Shown: positions 25,311 to 33,886 of the stretch, piece after piece
How positions within the stretch are numbered: position 1 is the stretch's first letter
How the letters are laid out: the number at the start of each line of letters is the position of its first letter
NCBI GenBank assembly: GCA_003220265.1
Contig: QHRW01000081.1
Span: forward strand, 1 to 36,372
Reading direction: 5' to 3'
Length of the DNA stretch: 36,372 bases
DNA from: Candidatus Rokuibacteriota bacterium
Lineage (GTDB): Bacteria > Methylomirabilota > Methylomirabilia > Rokubacteriales > CSP1-6
Program-made: the position numbers and the translations under genes
The notes under the pieces: model-generated
Told to the model about the DNA's origin: nothing
Seen by the model: the letters and a program-made list of their open reading frames with translations, nothing else
The model's database searches: none

Positions 25311-25748
25311 CTACACGCGGCGGTTCGTGTCGATGTAGGTGTCGTTGCTCCGGGTCATGGCGACGATGGCGAGGATCACGACGACGAGCAGCGCGGCGGC
25401 GATGATGACCGCGGCGGTCGGGCTCAGCCCGAAGATCGTCGTGCGCTCCGAGGTGACGGTGCGCGGCAGCGCCGAGCCGTCGCTACTCTTCGCGGCGGAG
25501 TTGTCGGACTTGGTCTCGCTGCGCGAGCTGCTGGACCGCTCGTTCGTCACGGCCGAGCTGGGCGCGCTGGACTTCGAGCCGCTCGTGGAATCCGGCGACG
25601 ACGAGACCGTCCCGCTGGCGGACCCTGAGGGCGTGGATACCGAGCCGCCCGCCGACCCACTCGGGCTGGTGCTGGTCTGGGCAATGGCGCCGCCGACCAG
25701 CCCGAAGGTCACGAGGGCAATGAGCAGGAGAACGGCAACGCTCTTCAT
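25311..25748 (-). CDS. Ser-rich secreted protein with C-terminal membrane anchor
   Basis: 145 aa from ATG 25748, with a perfect AGGAGG 6 nt upstream. An N-terminal signal peptide (MKSVAVLLLIALVTFGLVGG, cleavage after AIAQ) is followed by about 75 residues very rich in Ser, Gly and Thr (GSVSTPSGSASG), then a membrane helix (AAVIIAAALLVVVILAIVAM) and a short tail with a few charges. It is probably a surface-exposed, disordered stalk, perhaps glycosylated. I recognise no family. It lies on the strand opposite to the flanking aromatic-CoA genes and breaks their run, so it probably has no role in that pathway. Confidence 0.75.
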   Translation of the reverse strand: MKSVAVLLLIALVTFGLVGGAIAQTSTSPSGSAGGSVSTPSGSASGTVSSSPDSTSGSKSSAPSSAVTNERSSSSRSETKSDNSAAKSSDGSALPRTVTSERTTIFGLSPTAAVIIAAALLVVVILAIVAMTRSNDTYIDTNRRV

Positions 25749-25775
25749 GCTGCACCTCCTGACGGTGGGTAAAGC

Positions 25776-25798
25776 AACGGCGGTGCCACCAGGCCGTT
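25776..25798. promoter_or_regulatory. Inverted repeat in the divergent gap before the CoA ligase
   Basis: AACGGC (25776-25781) and GCCGTT (25793-25798) flank the smaller dyad GGTGCCACC. The element lies between the divergent Ser-rich gene and the aryl-CoA ligase gene, in a 75-bp gap, and may be an operator for one or both. No strong -35/-10 pair is visible. Confidence 0.3.
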
Positions 25799-25823
25799 TG
25801 GCAACAATGACAAGGAGCTGGCG

Positions 25824-27374
25824 ATGATCGCGTCGGAGAGCCTGCCGCAGGAGTTCAACGTCGCGACGTGGTTCGTCGATCGCAACGTCGCCGAGGGGCG
25901 CGGCGCGCGGCCGGCCTTCCGCTACGAGGATCGTGTCCTCACCTACACCGATGTCCAGGACCTCGCCAACCGCACGGGGAACGCCCTGCGGGAGCTGGGG
26001 GTGGCGATGGAGGACCGCGTCTGGATGTGCTGCCTGGACGCGCCCGAGTTCCTCGGCGCCTTCTGGGGCGCGATCAAGCTCGGGGCCATCCCGATTCCGA
26101 CCAACACCCTCTTGCGCGCCGCCGACTACGTCTACTTCCTGCGCGACAGCCGGGCGAAGGTGGCCGTGGTGTCGGCGCCGCTGCTGGCCGAGGTGGGGCC
26201 GGCCCTCGGGCAGTCGCCGTGGCTGCGCCACGTCATCGTGGCCGGCGGCCCGGCCGGCCCCCATCTCGCCTGGGACGACCTGCTCGCCCGCGCCTCGTCG
26301 CGGCTGGAGCCGGCGCCGACCTCGCGCGACGACGCGGCGTTCTGGCTCTACTCGTCGGGGTCGACCGGGTTCCCCAAGGGCGCCGTTCACCTGCATCACG
26401 ACATGGTCGTCTGCCAGGAGACGTACGCCCGGCAGGTGCTCGGCATTCGCGAGAGCGACCGGGTGTTCTCCGCCGCCAAGCTCTTCTTCGCGTACGGGCT
26501 CGGCAACGCCGGCTACTTTCCGATGGGCGTGGGCGCGGAGAGCATTCTCTACCCGCACCGGCCGACACCGGAGGGCGTGTTCGAGGTCCTCGCGCGCCAG
26601 CGCCCCACGCTCTTCTTCGGCGTGCCGACGCTCTACGCCGCCATGCTGGCCGTGAAGGAGGCGGAGAAGCGCTTCGACCTCTCGGCGCTGCGCCTGTGCG
26701 TCTCCGCCGGAGAGTCGCTGCCCGAGGAGATCTACACACGCTGGAAGCAGCGCTTCGGCGTGGAGATCATCGACGGCATCGGCACCACGGAGATCCTGCA
26801 CATCTTCCTGTCCAATCGTCCCGGCGCCGCGCGCCCGGGCTCGACCGGCATGCCGGTGCCGGGCTACGAGGCGGTCATCGTCAACGACCAGGGACACCCG
26901 GTGCTGCGGGGCGAGATCGGCAACCTGCGCGTCAAGGGCGACTCCACGATGGCCTACTACTGGAACAAGCACGACAAGACCAAGGAGACGCTCTACGGGC
27001 CCTGGATCCAGACGGGCGACAAGTACCACCAGGACGAGGACGGCTACTTCTGGTTTGCCGGCCGCGCCGACGACATGCTGAAGGTCGGCGGCATCTGGGT
27101 GTCGCCCGTGGAGGTCGAGGCCACGCTGATCAAGCACGCGGCCGTGCTGGAGGCCGCCGTGGTCGGCAAGGAGGACACCGACCGCCTGGTGAAGCCGCAG
27201 GCCTTCGTGGTGCTCAAGGAGCCGGCCTCCGGCAGCGCCGCGCTCGCCGACGAGCTGAAGGCCTTCGTGAAGGACAGGATCGCGCCCTACAAGTACCCGC
27301 GCTGGATCGAGTTTGTGCCCGAGCTGCCCAAGACGGCCACCGGCAAGATCCAGCGGTTCAAGCTACGCGCCTGA
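25824..27374 (+). CDS. Benzoate/4-hydroxybenzoate-CoA ligase family enzyme
   Basis: 516 aa from ATG 25824, with AAGGAG 6 nt upstream. It is an ANL-superfamily acyl-CoA synthetase: phosphate loop LYSSGSTGFPKG at about 175-186, FFAYGLGNAGYFPM, GIGTTEILHIFLSN, the hinge region GRADDMLKVGG and catalytic Lys508 in TATGKIQ. The ILHIFLSN and YGLGNAGYFP segments fit the benzoate-CoA ligase group (BadA/BclA/HbaA). It activates an aromatic acid to its CoA thioester with ATP. Next to a 4-hydroxybenzoyl-CoA reductase, 4-hydroxybenzoate or benzoate (or both) is the likely substrate; the sequence does not decide. Confidence 0.9.
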   Translation: MIASESLPQEFNVATWFVDRNVAEGRGARPAFRYEDRVLTYTDVQDLANRTGNALRELGVAMEDRVWMCCLDAPEFLGAFWGAIKLGAIPIPTNTLLRAADYVYFLRDSRAKVAVVSAPLLAEVGPALGQSPWLRHVIVAGGPAGPHLAWDDLLARASSRLEPAPTSRDDAAFWLYSSGSTGFPKGAVHLHHDMVVCQETYARQVLGIRESDRVFSAAKLFFAYGLGNAGYFPMGVGAESILYPHRPTPEGVFEVLARQRPTLFFGVPTLYAAMLAVKEAEKRFDLSALRLCVSAGESLPEEIYTRWKQRFGVEIIDGIGTTEILHIFLSNRPGAARPGSTGMPVPGYEAVIVNDQGHPVLRGEIGNLRVKGDSTMAYYWNKHDKTKETLYGPWIQTGDKYHQDEDGYFWFAGRADDMLKVGGIWVSPVEVEATLIKHAAVLEAAVVGKEDTDRLVKPQAFVVLKEPASGSAALADELKAFVKDRIAPYKYPRWIEFVPELPKTATGKIQRFKLRA

Positions 27375-27436
27375 GCCCGTGGTGGACCGGCTGGGACGCG
27401 GTCCTCTCCGCGGCAGCCGCCGGCGCCACGGCGCTG

Positions 27437-28246
27437 GTGGCGCTGGCCGTGCTGTGGGAGACGGGGACGCCCCTCGTCCACGTCGTCGTGTGGCCGCCGG
27501 TCGCCGCGACGCTCGTCTTCTGGCTCCTCATGCGCCAGGCGCTGCGGCGGCATCGCGTGGGCGTGCGCACGTTCGGGCCGCGCTGGCGGCGGACGCTCGA
27601 CGGCCACGTCGCCTACTATCTCGCGCTGGACGGCGTGGAGCGGCGGCGCTTCGAGCGCGAGGTGGCGATCTTCCTGGACCAGGCCGAGATCACCGGCGTC
27701 GGGACGAGCGTGAGCGACTCGGTGCGGCTGCTGGTGGCCAGCAGCGCGGTGATGCTCACGTTCGGCCGGCCGGGCTGGGGCTGGACCGATCTGCCGGAGA
27801 TCCTCATCTACCCGGCGCCGTTCGACGAGCGCTTCCGGCGCTCGTCGCGCCACGTCGCCTACGCGGGCATGGTCGTGCCCCGTAACGCCATCGCGCTCTC
27901 GAAGTCGGCGCTGATCTGGAGCTTCCGTCACGAGGAGCCCTACCACGTGGGCCTGCACGAGTTCGCCCACGTCCTCGACATGGAGGACGGCCGCTTCGAC
28001 GGCGTGCCGTGCGGCCTGCCCGCGGCGGCGCAGCGGCGCTGGCAGGCGCTCATCGAGGACGAGCTGGTGCGCGTGCGTACCGGGCGCTCGGTGCTCGACG
28101 AGTACGCGGGCAGCAACGAGGCGGAGACGTTCGCCGTCGCCGTGGAATATTTCTTCAGGGCGCCGCAGCGCTTGCGCCGCCAGCACCCGGAGCTCTACGA
28201 GGCGCTGCGCGACTACCTGAATCAGGATCCCGCGGAGAGGGACTGA
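27437..28246 (+). CDS. mtfA: MtfA-like zinc peptidase with N-terminal membrane segment
   Basis: 269 aa from GTG 27437; the N-terminus is uncertain. The same frame is open upstream, and a CTG at 27371 overlapping the ligase stop would add 22 residues; no ATG occurs until LLMRQA at about 27530. The body matches MtfA: WTDLPEILIYPAPF, zinc motif HEFAH (HExxH), DEYAGSNEAETFAVAVEYFF and YLNQDP. E. coli MtfA is soluble, binds the Mlc repressor and has peptidase activity; this homolog has hydrophobic segments at its N-terminus and may sit on the membrane. The frame closes directly before the next GTG, so it is translated with the flanking ligases. Confidence 0.85.
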   Translation: MALAVLWETGTPLVHVVVWPPVAATLVFWLLMRQALRRHRVGVRTFGPRWRRTLDGHVAYYLALDGVERRRFEREVAIFLDQAEITGVGTSVSDSVRLLVASSAVMLTFGRPGWGWTDLPEILIYPAPFDERFRRSSRHVAYAGMVVPRNAIALSKSALIWSFRHEEPYHVGLHEFAHVLDMEDGRFDGVPCGLPAAAQRRWQALIEDELVRVRTGRSVLDEYAGSNEAETFAVAVEYFFRAPQRLRRQHPELYEALRDYLNQDPAERD

Positions 28247-29512
28247 GTGTTCGACCGCGCCCTCGAGACGCTGGAGGCCGGAGCGCTGCGCGAGCATCAG
28301 TGGCGGCGCGTGCAGGCGCTGGCGCGCGCGCTCGTGGGCGCCAACCCGTTCTGGACGGCCCGGTGGCGCGCAGCCGGCGTGGTCTCCGCCGAGGACCTGC
28401 GCGGCTGGGACGACTTCGCCCGGCTGCCGCTGACGAGCAAGCGCGAGCTGGTGGACGACCAGGCCGCGCACGCGCCGTTCGGCAGCAACCTCACGTACGC
28501 GCTGGAGCGCTACGTGCGGGTGCACCAGACCTCCGGCACCACGGGCGCGCCGCTGCGCTGGCTGGACACGCAGGCCTCGTGGGAGTGGTGGACGCGCTGC
28601 TGGGGCTTCGTCCTGGCCGGCGCCGGCGTGCGGCCCGACGACCGCGCGTTCTTTCCGTTCTCGTTCGGGCTCTTCGTCGGCTTCTGGGCCGGCTTCGAGG
28701 GCGCCCGCGCGCTGGGCGCGCTGGCGATTCCCGGCGGCGGCCAGGACTCGCCCGCGCGGCTGGCCACGATCGAGACGCTGGGCGCCACGGTCCTCGTCTG
28801 CACGCCCTCCTACGCGCTCCACCTGCTGCAGGTCGCGCGCGAGCGCGGGATCGACGCGGCCAAGCTGCCGGTGCGGATCACCGTGCACGCGGGCGAGCCG
28901 GGCGCGGGGATCCCGTCGGTGCGCTCCCGCATCGAGGCAGGCTGGGGCGCGCGGGCCTTCGATCACGCGGGCATGACGGAGATGGGTGCGTACGGCTACG
29001 AGTGCGAGGCGCAGTGCGGCCTGCACGTGAACGAGAGCGAGTTCGTCGCCGAGGTCATCGACCCGGCCACCGGCGCGCCGGCCGACGAGGGCGAGCTGGT
29101 GCTGACGAACCTCGGCCGCGTGGGATCGCCGCTGATCCGCTATCGCACCGGCGACCGCGTGCGCGTGGCCGCGACGCCGTGTGCGTGCGGACGGACGTTC
29201 CGCAGGCTGGAGGGCGGCATCCTCGGGCGCCTCGACGACATGCTGATCGTGCGCGGCGTGAACGTGTTCCCCTCCGCCATCGAGGCCATCGTGCGCCGCT
29301 TCCCGGTCGGGGAGTTCCAGATCGAAGTGTTCCGCGACGGCGAGCTGGATGAAGTGCGCGTGCTGGTCGAGGTGGACGGCGGCGCCGACGGCGCGCGACG
29401 CGTGCAGGACGCGCTGCGCATCGGAATCGGTATCCGCCTGGACGTTGCCCCCGTCGCCGCGGGGAGCCTGCCGCGCTTCGAGCTGAAGGCGCGCCGCGTG
29501 GTGCGCCGCTAG
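28247..29512 (+). CDS. PaaK-type (phenylacetate-CoA ligase family) aryl-CoA ligase
   Basis: 421 aa from GTG 28247, directly after the mtfA stop. It has an adenylating-enzyme P-loop, HQTSGTTGAPLRW near residues 93-105, AGEPGAGIP and DHAGMTEMG of the AMP site, then the PaaK-specific CACGRTFRRLEGGILGRLDD and MLIVRGVNVFPSAIE; Lys416 near the end may be the catalytic lysine. It is expected to activate a phenylacetate-like or other aromatic acid to the CoA thioester. No paa catabolic genes are nearby, so it may instead supply another aryl-CoA to the box route. It is a second ligase of a different family from the one at 25824. Confidence 0.87.
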   Translation: MFDRALETLEAGALREHQWRRVQALARALVGANPFWTARWRAAGVVSAEDLRGWDDFARLPLTSKRELVDDQAAHAPFGSNLTYALERYVRVHQTSGTTGAPLRWLDTQASWEWWTRCWGFVLAGAGVRPDDRAFFPFSFGLFVGFWAGFEGARALGALAIPGGGQDSPARLATIETLGATVLVCTPSYALHLLQVARERGIDAAKLPVRITVHAGEPGAGIPSVRSRIEAGWGARAFDHAGMTEMGAYGYECEAQCGLHVNESEFVAEVIDPATGAPADEGELVLTNLGRVGSPLIRYRTGDRVRVAATPCACGRTFRRLEGGILGRLDDMLIVRGVNVFPSAIEAIVRRFPVGEFQIEVFRDGELDEVRVLVEVDGGADGARRVQDALRIGIGIRLDVAPVAAGSLPRFELKARRVVRR

Positions 29513-29514
29513 CG

Positions 29515-29872
29515 ATGCTGCACGACCGCGATGCGCGGACGCTTGCGCGAGCTCGTCGGCGCCACCTGCCATTGCTGATCGGCGGCGCCGTGCTGTTCCT
29601 GCTGGGAGCCGTCTACAGCCTGTGGGCCGTGGACCGGCTACACGGCACGCCGGCCGCGGAAGAGACGGCTCGAGCGCCTGCAGCCCATGACGCCGGTGGA
29701 GCGCTCGCTGCTCGCGGAGCTCCGCGCGCAAGCCGACTACACCGGCCGCTTGCTGCTCTTCGTCCTGCGGTTCCTGGTAGGCTCGGTCGTTCTCACGGTG
29801 GGCTTGATGCTTCTCGCCACGACGCTGGCCCAGCGCCCGCTGCTGAGCATTTTTCGCCGCTTGCGGATCTGA
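29515..29872 (+). pseudogene. Small two-TM protein gene, apparently frameshifted
   Basis: ATG 29515 opens a frame with a basic N-terminus and one membrane helix (LLIGGAVLFLLGAVYSLWAV). From about 29660 the coding character passes to another frame: KRRLERLQPM, VERSLLAELRAQ, then a second helix (LRFLVGSVVLTVGLMLLATTL), ending at 29872. Dropping one G near 29657-29660 joins both into one protein of about 118 residues with two helices and a charged linker. The first frame alone runs on into the next gene as nonsense. It is either a real indel, a sequencing error or two overlapping genes; I favour one broken gene. Function unknown. Confidence 0.4.
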
Positions 29873-29911
29873 CGCGCGTCGGGGATTCTTGTCGAACCGG
29901 GAGGGACACAG

Positions 29912-31492
29912 GTGAACATGCGCATCCGTCTCGCAGGGACGCAGCTCGCGCTGTCGCTCGCCACGGCGGGCGCCGCGCAGTCGGGCGACCGGCTCGGCAG
30001 GGTCGAGTTCCCCAACTCGTGCAGCCCCGCGGTGCAGGAGAAGCTGCTCCGCGGCATCGCCATGCTGCACTCGTTCTACTACTCGGCGACGCAACGGGCG
30101 TTCGAGGAGGTCGCCGCCGACGACCATTCCTGCGCGATCGCCGCCTGGGGTTACGCCTCGATTCTCATGTCGAACCCGCTCCAGGGCATCGGCGCGTCGG
30201 CCAAGGGTGCGGAGCAGGCGCAGGCCGCGATCGACAAGGGCCGTCAGATGGGCGCCAAGACCGAGCGCGAGCGCGACTACCTGGAGGCGGTGGCCGCCTA
30301 CTACCAGGAGTTCGCCACCCGCGCCGAGCGCGAGCGCCAGGTCGCGCGCGCCAAGGCCTACGAGGTGCTGGCCACGAAGTACCCGGGCGACGACGAGGCG
30401 CAGATCTTCTACGCGCTGTATCTGGCCGGGACGCAGACGGCGTCCGACCAGACGTACGCCGCCTACCTCAAGGCGGCCGGGATCCTCGAGAAGCAGTTTG
30501 CCAAGCACCCCGACCACCCGGGCGTCGCGCACTACCTGATCCACAGCTACGACGCGCCGCCGATCGCGCAGCAGGGCGTGCCGGCCGCGCGGCGCTACGC
30601 CGACATCGCGCCGGACGCGCCGCACGCGCTCCACATGCCGTCGCACATCTTCACGCGGGTCGGCGCCTGGGCCGATTCGGCGGTGACCAACCGCCGCTCG
30701 GCGGACTCCGCGCAGCGGAGCAACGACCCCGACGATGCGCTGCACGCGCTGGACTACATGACCTACGCCTACCTGCAGCTCGCTCGCGACGGTGACGCGC
30801 GCAAGGTCCTCGAGGAGGCGCGCACGCTGACCAGGATCAATCCGGCCCGCGCCACCGGGCCGTACGCGCTCGCCGCGATGCCGGCGCGCTACCCGCTCGA
30901 GCGGGGCGCCTGGGGCGACACCGCCCGGCTTCAGCCCACGCCGAGCAATTTCCCGTTCACCGAGGCGATGACGCATTTCGCGCGGGCGCTGGGCGCCGCG
31001 CGGAGCGGCAATCCGGCGGCGGCCCCGGCCGACATCGAGCGCATCACGGCCCTGCGCGACGAGCTCAAGGCGAAGAAGAGCCTCTACTGGGCCAACGAGG
31101 TGGAGGTGATGCGACTGTCGTCGCTGGCCTGGACGGCGCTCGCGCAGAAGAAAAGCGACGAGGCGCTGGAGCTCATGCGCCAGGCGGCCGACATCGAGGA
31201 CAAGAGCGACAAGAACATCGTCACGCCCGGGCGCCTGCTGCCCGCGCGCGAGCTGCTCGGCGACATGCTGCTCGAGCTCCGGCGGCCTGCTGACGCGCTG
31301 GCGGCGTACGAGGCCTCGCAGGTGCGCGAGCCCAGCCGCTTCAGGGGATTCTACGGCGCCGCGCAGGCGGCGGCCCAGGCCGGCAACCGCGAGAAGGCGC
31401 GGCAGTATTTCTCGAAGCTGATCGAGCTGGCGGGGTCGGGCGATGCCCGTTCCGAGGTTGAGAAGGCGCGCCAATATCTCGCCGGTCGCTGA
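29912..31492 (+). CDS. Exported TPR-repeat protein
   Basis: 526 aa from GTG 29912, chosen because GGAGGG at 29900-29905 is 6 nt upstream; ATG 29918 is the alternative. A short signal peptide (RLAGTQLALSLATAGAAQ) is followed by helical TPR-like repeats throughout: ARAKAYEVLATKYPGDDEAQIFYALYLAG, DALHALDYMTYAYLQLARDGDARKVLEE and the C-terminal RRPADALAAYEASQVREPSRF. A conserved core, HPDHPGVAHYLIHSYDAPPIA and HALHMPSHIFTRVGAW, is typical of a large but uncharacterised periplasmic TPR family. It is probably a scaffold for protein contacts. It does not obviously belong to the aromatic operon. Confidence 0.85.
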   Translation: MNMRIRLAGTQLALSLATAGAAQSGDRLGRVEFPNSCSPAVQEKLLRGIAMLHSFYYSATQRAFEEVAADDHSCAIAAWGYASILMSNPLQGIGASAKGAEQAQAAIDKGRQMGAKTERERDYLEAVAAYYQEFATRAERERQVARAKAYEVLATKYPGDDEAQIFYALYLAGTQTASDQTYAAYLKAAGILEKQFAKHPDHPGVAHYLIHSYDAPPIAQQGVPAARRYADIAPDAPHALHMPSHIFTRVGAWADSAVTNRRSADSAQRSNDPDDALHALDYMTYAYLQLARDGDARKVLEEARTLTRINPARATGPYALAAMPARYPLERGAWGDTARLQPTPSNFPFTEAMTHFARALGAARSGNPAAAPADIERITALRDELKAKKSLYWANEVEVMRLSSLAWTALAQKKSDEALELMRQAADIEDKSDKNIVTPGRLLPARELLGDMLLELRRPADALAAYEASQVREPSRFRGFYGAAQAAAQAGNREKARQYFSKLIELAGSGDARSEVEKARQYLAGR

Positions 31493-31524
31493 CCGGCGCC
31501 CCCAGCGTTTGGCGGTCGGGCCTC

Positions 31525-32334
31525 ATGCCCTCGCAGGAGCAATGGCAGCTCAGTGGCAGCGCCCCCGAGCTGTACGAGCGATATGCCGCTCGATACATGC
31601 TGGGTCCCTGGGCGCCGGGCCTGGTCGCCCAGGCCCACTTGAAGCCTGGGGAGCGTGTGCTGGATCTGGCCTGCGGCACGGGCCTGATCGCACGACTGGT
31701 GGCGCCGGCCGTTGGAGTGACGGGCCGAGTCACGGGCCTGGACCTCAACGCGGGAATGCTGGCCGTCGCGCGCGCCCTGCCGGCGCCGCCGGGGGCGCCG
31801 ATCACCTGGGTGCAGGGCAGCGCCCTGGCCATGGGCTTCCCGGACGCCTCGTTCGAGGTCGTGCTCTGCCAGCAAGGGCTTCAGTTCTTCCCCGATCGAC
31901 CGGCAGCGGTCCGCGAGATGCATCGCGTCCTCGTTCCGGGCGGCCGCGTAGCGCTCAGCGTCTGGAGCGGCGTGAGTCCCTACCACGCGGCGGTGGGCGA
32001 AGCGCTTCGACAGCACGTCGGCGCCGGGGCGGCCGCCAGCTTTTCCGCCTCCAGGGTCGTGCCCGATGCTGGAGAGCTCCGCCGCCTGGTTGTCGAGGCG
32101 GGGTTCCGTGACGTGGCGATCGAGCCGTGCGTCATGAACGTCCGGTTGCCGGCGGTCGAGGGATTCGTCCTCTCGCATCTCGCCGCCACGCCCGTGGCAA
32201 GCGCGGTCGCCGCCGTCGACTCTCGTGCACGCGCAGCCCTGGCAGAGCACGTCGGCCGGGCGTTGCGCGGCTACGTGGACGGTGATGGGCTGACGCTGCC
32301 CGATGAAGCGAACGTCGTGACGGCGCTCGCGTAG
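31525..32334 (+). CDS. Class I SAM-dependent methyltransferase
   Basis: 269 aa. A Rossmann-type methyltransferase domain covers residues 10-150: motif I LDLACGTG (46-53), acidic SAM ligand in TGLDLNAGML (Asp73), QGSALAMGFPDASFEVVLC for motifs II/III, and HRVLVPGGRVALSVW. The C-terminal 110 residues resemble those of ubiquinone/menaquinone-type and small-molecule methyltransferases of the UbiE/Methyltransf_11 group. The substrate is unknown. It lies 32 nt after the TPR gene and converges on the transporter operon below. Confidence 0.87.
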   Translation: MPSQEQWQLSGSAPELYERYAARYMLGPWAPGLVAQAHLKPGERVLDLACGTGLIARLVAPAVGVTGRVTGLDLNAGMLAVARALPAPPGAPITWVQGSALAMGFPDASFEVVLCQQGLQFFPDRPAAVREMHRVLVPGGRVALSVWSGVSPYHAAVGEALRQHVGAGAAASFSASRVVPDAGELRRLVVEAGFRDVAIEPCVMNVRLPAVEGFVLSHLAATPVASAVAAVDSRARAALAEHVGRALRGYVDGDGLTLPDEANVVTALA

Positions 32335-32342
32335 AGCCTCGA

Positions 32343-33113
32343 TCACTCCTCGCCCGCGGGCGCGAGCCAGGGGCAGGTGAAGCGCTCGACCAGCGAGACG
32401 GCGCCGAAGAGCAGGATGGCCATCACGGAGAGCAGGATCATCGAGCTGAAGGCCAGCTCGGTCTTCCAGTACGACGTCGCCGACAGGATCACGTAGCCGA
32501 GCCCCGCATCGGAGCCCACGAACTCGCCGACGACGGCCCCGATCACCGACAGCGTGATGGCCACCTTGGCGCCGGCGAAGACGAACGGCAGCGCCATCGG
32601 CAGCCGGACCTTCAGGAACGTCTTGAACGCGCTGGCCCGGTAGGAGCGGCTGAGGTCGAGCAGCTCGGGCGGCGTGGCGGCGAGCCCGGTCGCGGTGTCG
32701 ACGACGACCGGGAAGAAGGCGACGAGGAACGCGACGATCACCTTGGGGAACTCGCCGTGGCCGACGACGAGCAGCAGCACGGGCGCGATGGCGATCTTGG
32801 GCACCGACTGCGTGAGCACGATCAGCGGGTACAGCGCGCTCCGCAGCGCCGGCGAGTAGACGATGAGCACGGCGAGCGGCACGCCGACGGCGATCGAGAG
32901 CGCGAAGCCGCCGAGCGTCTCGTAGAGCGTCACCCACGTGTGATGGATGAACCGGTAGCGCCACTCCCAGCCCTCGCCGAGGATCGCCGACGGCGCCGGC
33001 ATGATGAAGCGCGGGATCTTGAACGCGTAGGTGGCGGCTTCCCAGAGCGCCAGCGCGGCCACCAGGGTGAGGGCGGGCACGACGTACTCGGCCACGATGC
33101 GGCGGCGCATCAT
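32343..33113 (-). CDS. SsuC/TauC-like ABC transporter permease
   Basis: 256 aa, with its ATG at 33113 overlapping the ATPase stop (ATGA). There are six hydrophobic segments and the binding-protein-dependent permease EAA loop: RSYRASAFKTFLKVRLPMALPFVFAG. LTQSVPKIAIAPVLLLVVGHG upstream is typical of the nitrate/sulfonate/taurine/pyrimidine-precursor importer group. It is the last gene of a three-gene operon and forms the homodimeric channel. The substrate class is open. Confidence 0.9.
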   Translation of the reverse strand: MMRRRIVAEYVVPALTLVAALALWEAATYAFKIPRFIMPAPSAILGEGWEWRYRFIHHTWVTLYETLGGFALSIAVGVPLAVLIVYSPALRSALYPLIVLTQSVPKIAIAPVLLLVVGHGEFPKVIVAFLVAFFPVVVDTATGLAATPPELLDLSRSYRASAFKTFLKVRLPMALPFVFAGAKVAITLSVIGAVVGEFVGSDAGLGYVILSATSYWKTELAFSSMILLSVMAILLFGAVSLVERFTCPWLAPAGEE

Positions 33114-33877
33114 CGCGTGGCCATCCGTGGTGCGAAGATCAGGCGGCGCACCTCGTCGCTGGCCGTCTTGAAGCGCGGGTCGAATTCCAGGTCCATCGTG
33201 CGCGGGCGCGGCAGCTCGACCGGCAGCACGCGCGCGATCCGGCCCGGCCGCGGCGTCATGACCACCACGCGGTCGGCGAGCAGGATCGCCTCGGGGATGC
33301 TGTGCGTGACGAACAGGATGGTCTTGCGGCGCTCCTCCCAGATGCGCAGCAGCTCGAGGCTCATCTCCTCGCGCGTCATCGCGTCGAGCGCGCCGAACGG
33401 CTCGTCCATCAGCAGCAGGCTCGGATCGGGCAGGAGCGCACGGCAGATCGCCACGCGCTGCTGCATGCCGCCCGACAGCTCGCGCGGATACTTGGTCTCG
33501 AAGCCGCCGAGCCCGGTCAGCTCCAGGAGATCGCCGGCCTGCTTGCGGTACTGGCGCGGGTCGAGCCCGAGCATCTCGACGGAGAACAGGACGTTGTCGA
33601 AGACCGAACGCCACGGCAGCAGCACCGGCTGCTGGAACACGAAGCCCACGTCGGGGAAGGGCTCGCGGACGGCCTGCCCGCGAATGGAGATGGCGCCGCC
33701 CGTGGCGGGCGTGAGGCCGGCCACCAGCTTGAGCAGGGTGGACTTGCCGCAGCCACTCGGACCCACCAGCGTGACGAACTCGTTCTCGCCGACGTCGAGC
33801 GTGATGTCGTCGAGGGCGTGCACGGGGTCGCCCCGCCGCGTCCGGTACGTCTTGTCGACGTGGTCGAGGCGGATCAC
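33110..33877 (-). CDS. SsuB/TauB-like ABC transporter ATPase
   Basis: 255 aa. All ABC motifs are intact: Walker A GPSGCGKST (39-47), Q-loop FQQPVLLPW (81-89), signature ELSGGMQQR (133-141), Walker B LLLMDEPFGALD (154-165) and H-loop FVTHSIPEA. The QQPVLLPW segment and overall length are typical of nitrate/sulfonate/taurine-type ATPases. It starts 9 nt after the binding-protein stop and overlaps the permease start, so the three are co-translated. Confidence 0.94.
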   Translation of the reverse strand: MIRLDHVDKTYRTRRGDPVHALDDITLDVGENEFVTLVGPSGCGKSTLLKLVAGLTPATGGAISIRGQAVREPFPDVGFVFQQPVLLPWRSVFDNVLFSVEMLGLDPRQYRKQAGDLLELTGLGGFETKYPRELSGGMQQRVAICRALLPDPSLLLMDEPFGALDAMTREEMSLELLRIWEERRKTILFVTHSIPEAILLADRVVVMTPRPGRIARVLPVELPRPRTMDLEFDPRFKTASDEVRRLIFAPRMATR

Positions 33878-33886
33878 GCTGAGCGG

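Noticed and set aside
27287..31474. 1395-codon open frame on the minus strand
   Set aside because: It runs antisense across mtfA, the PaaK-type ligase and the TPR gene, all of which have strong family motifs. Long antisense frames are expected at this GC content.
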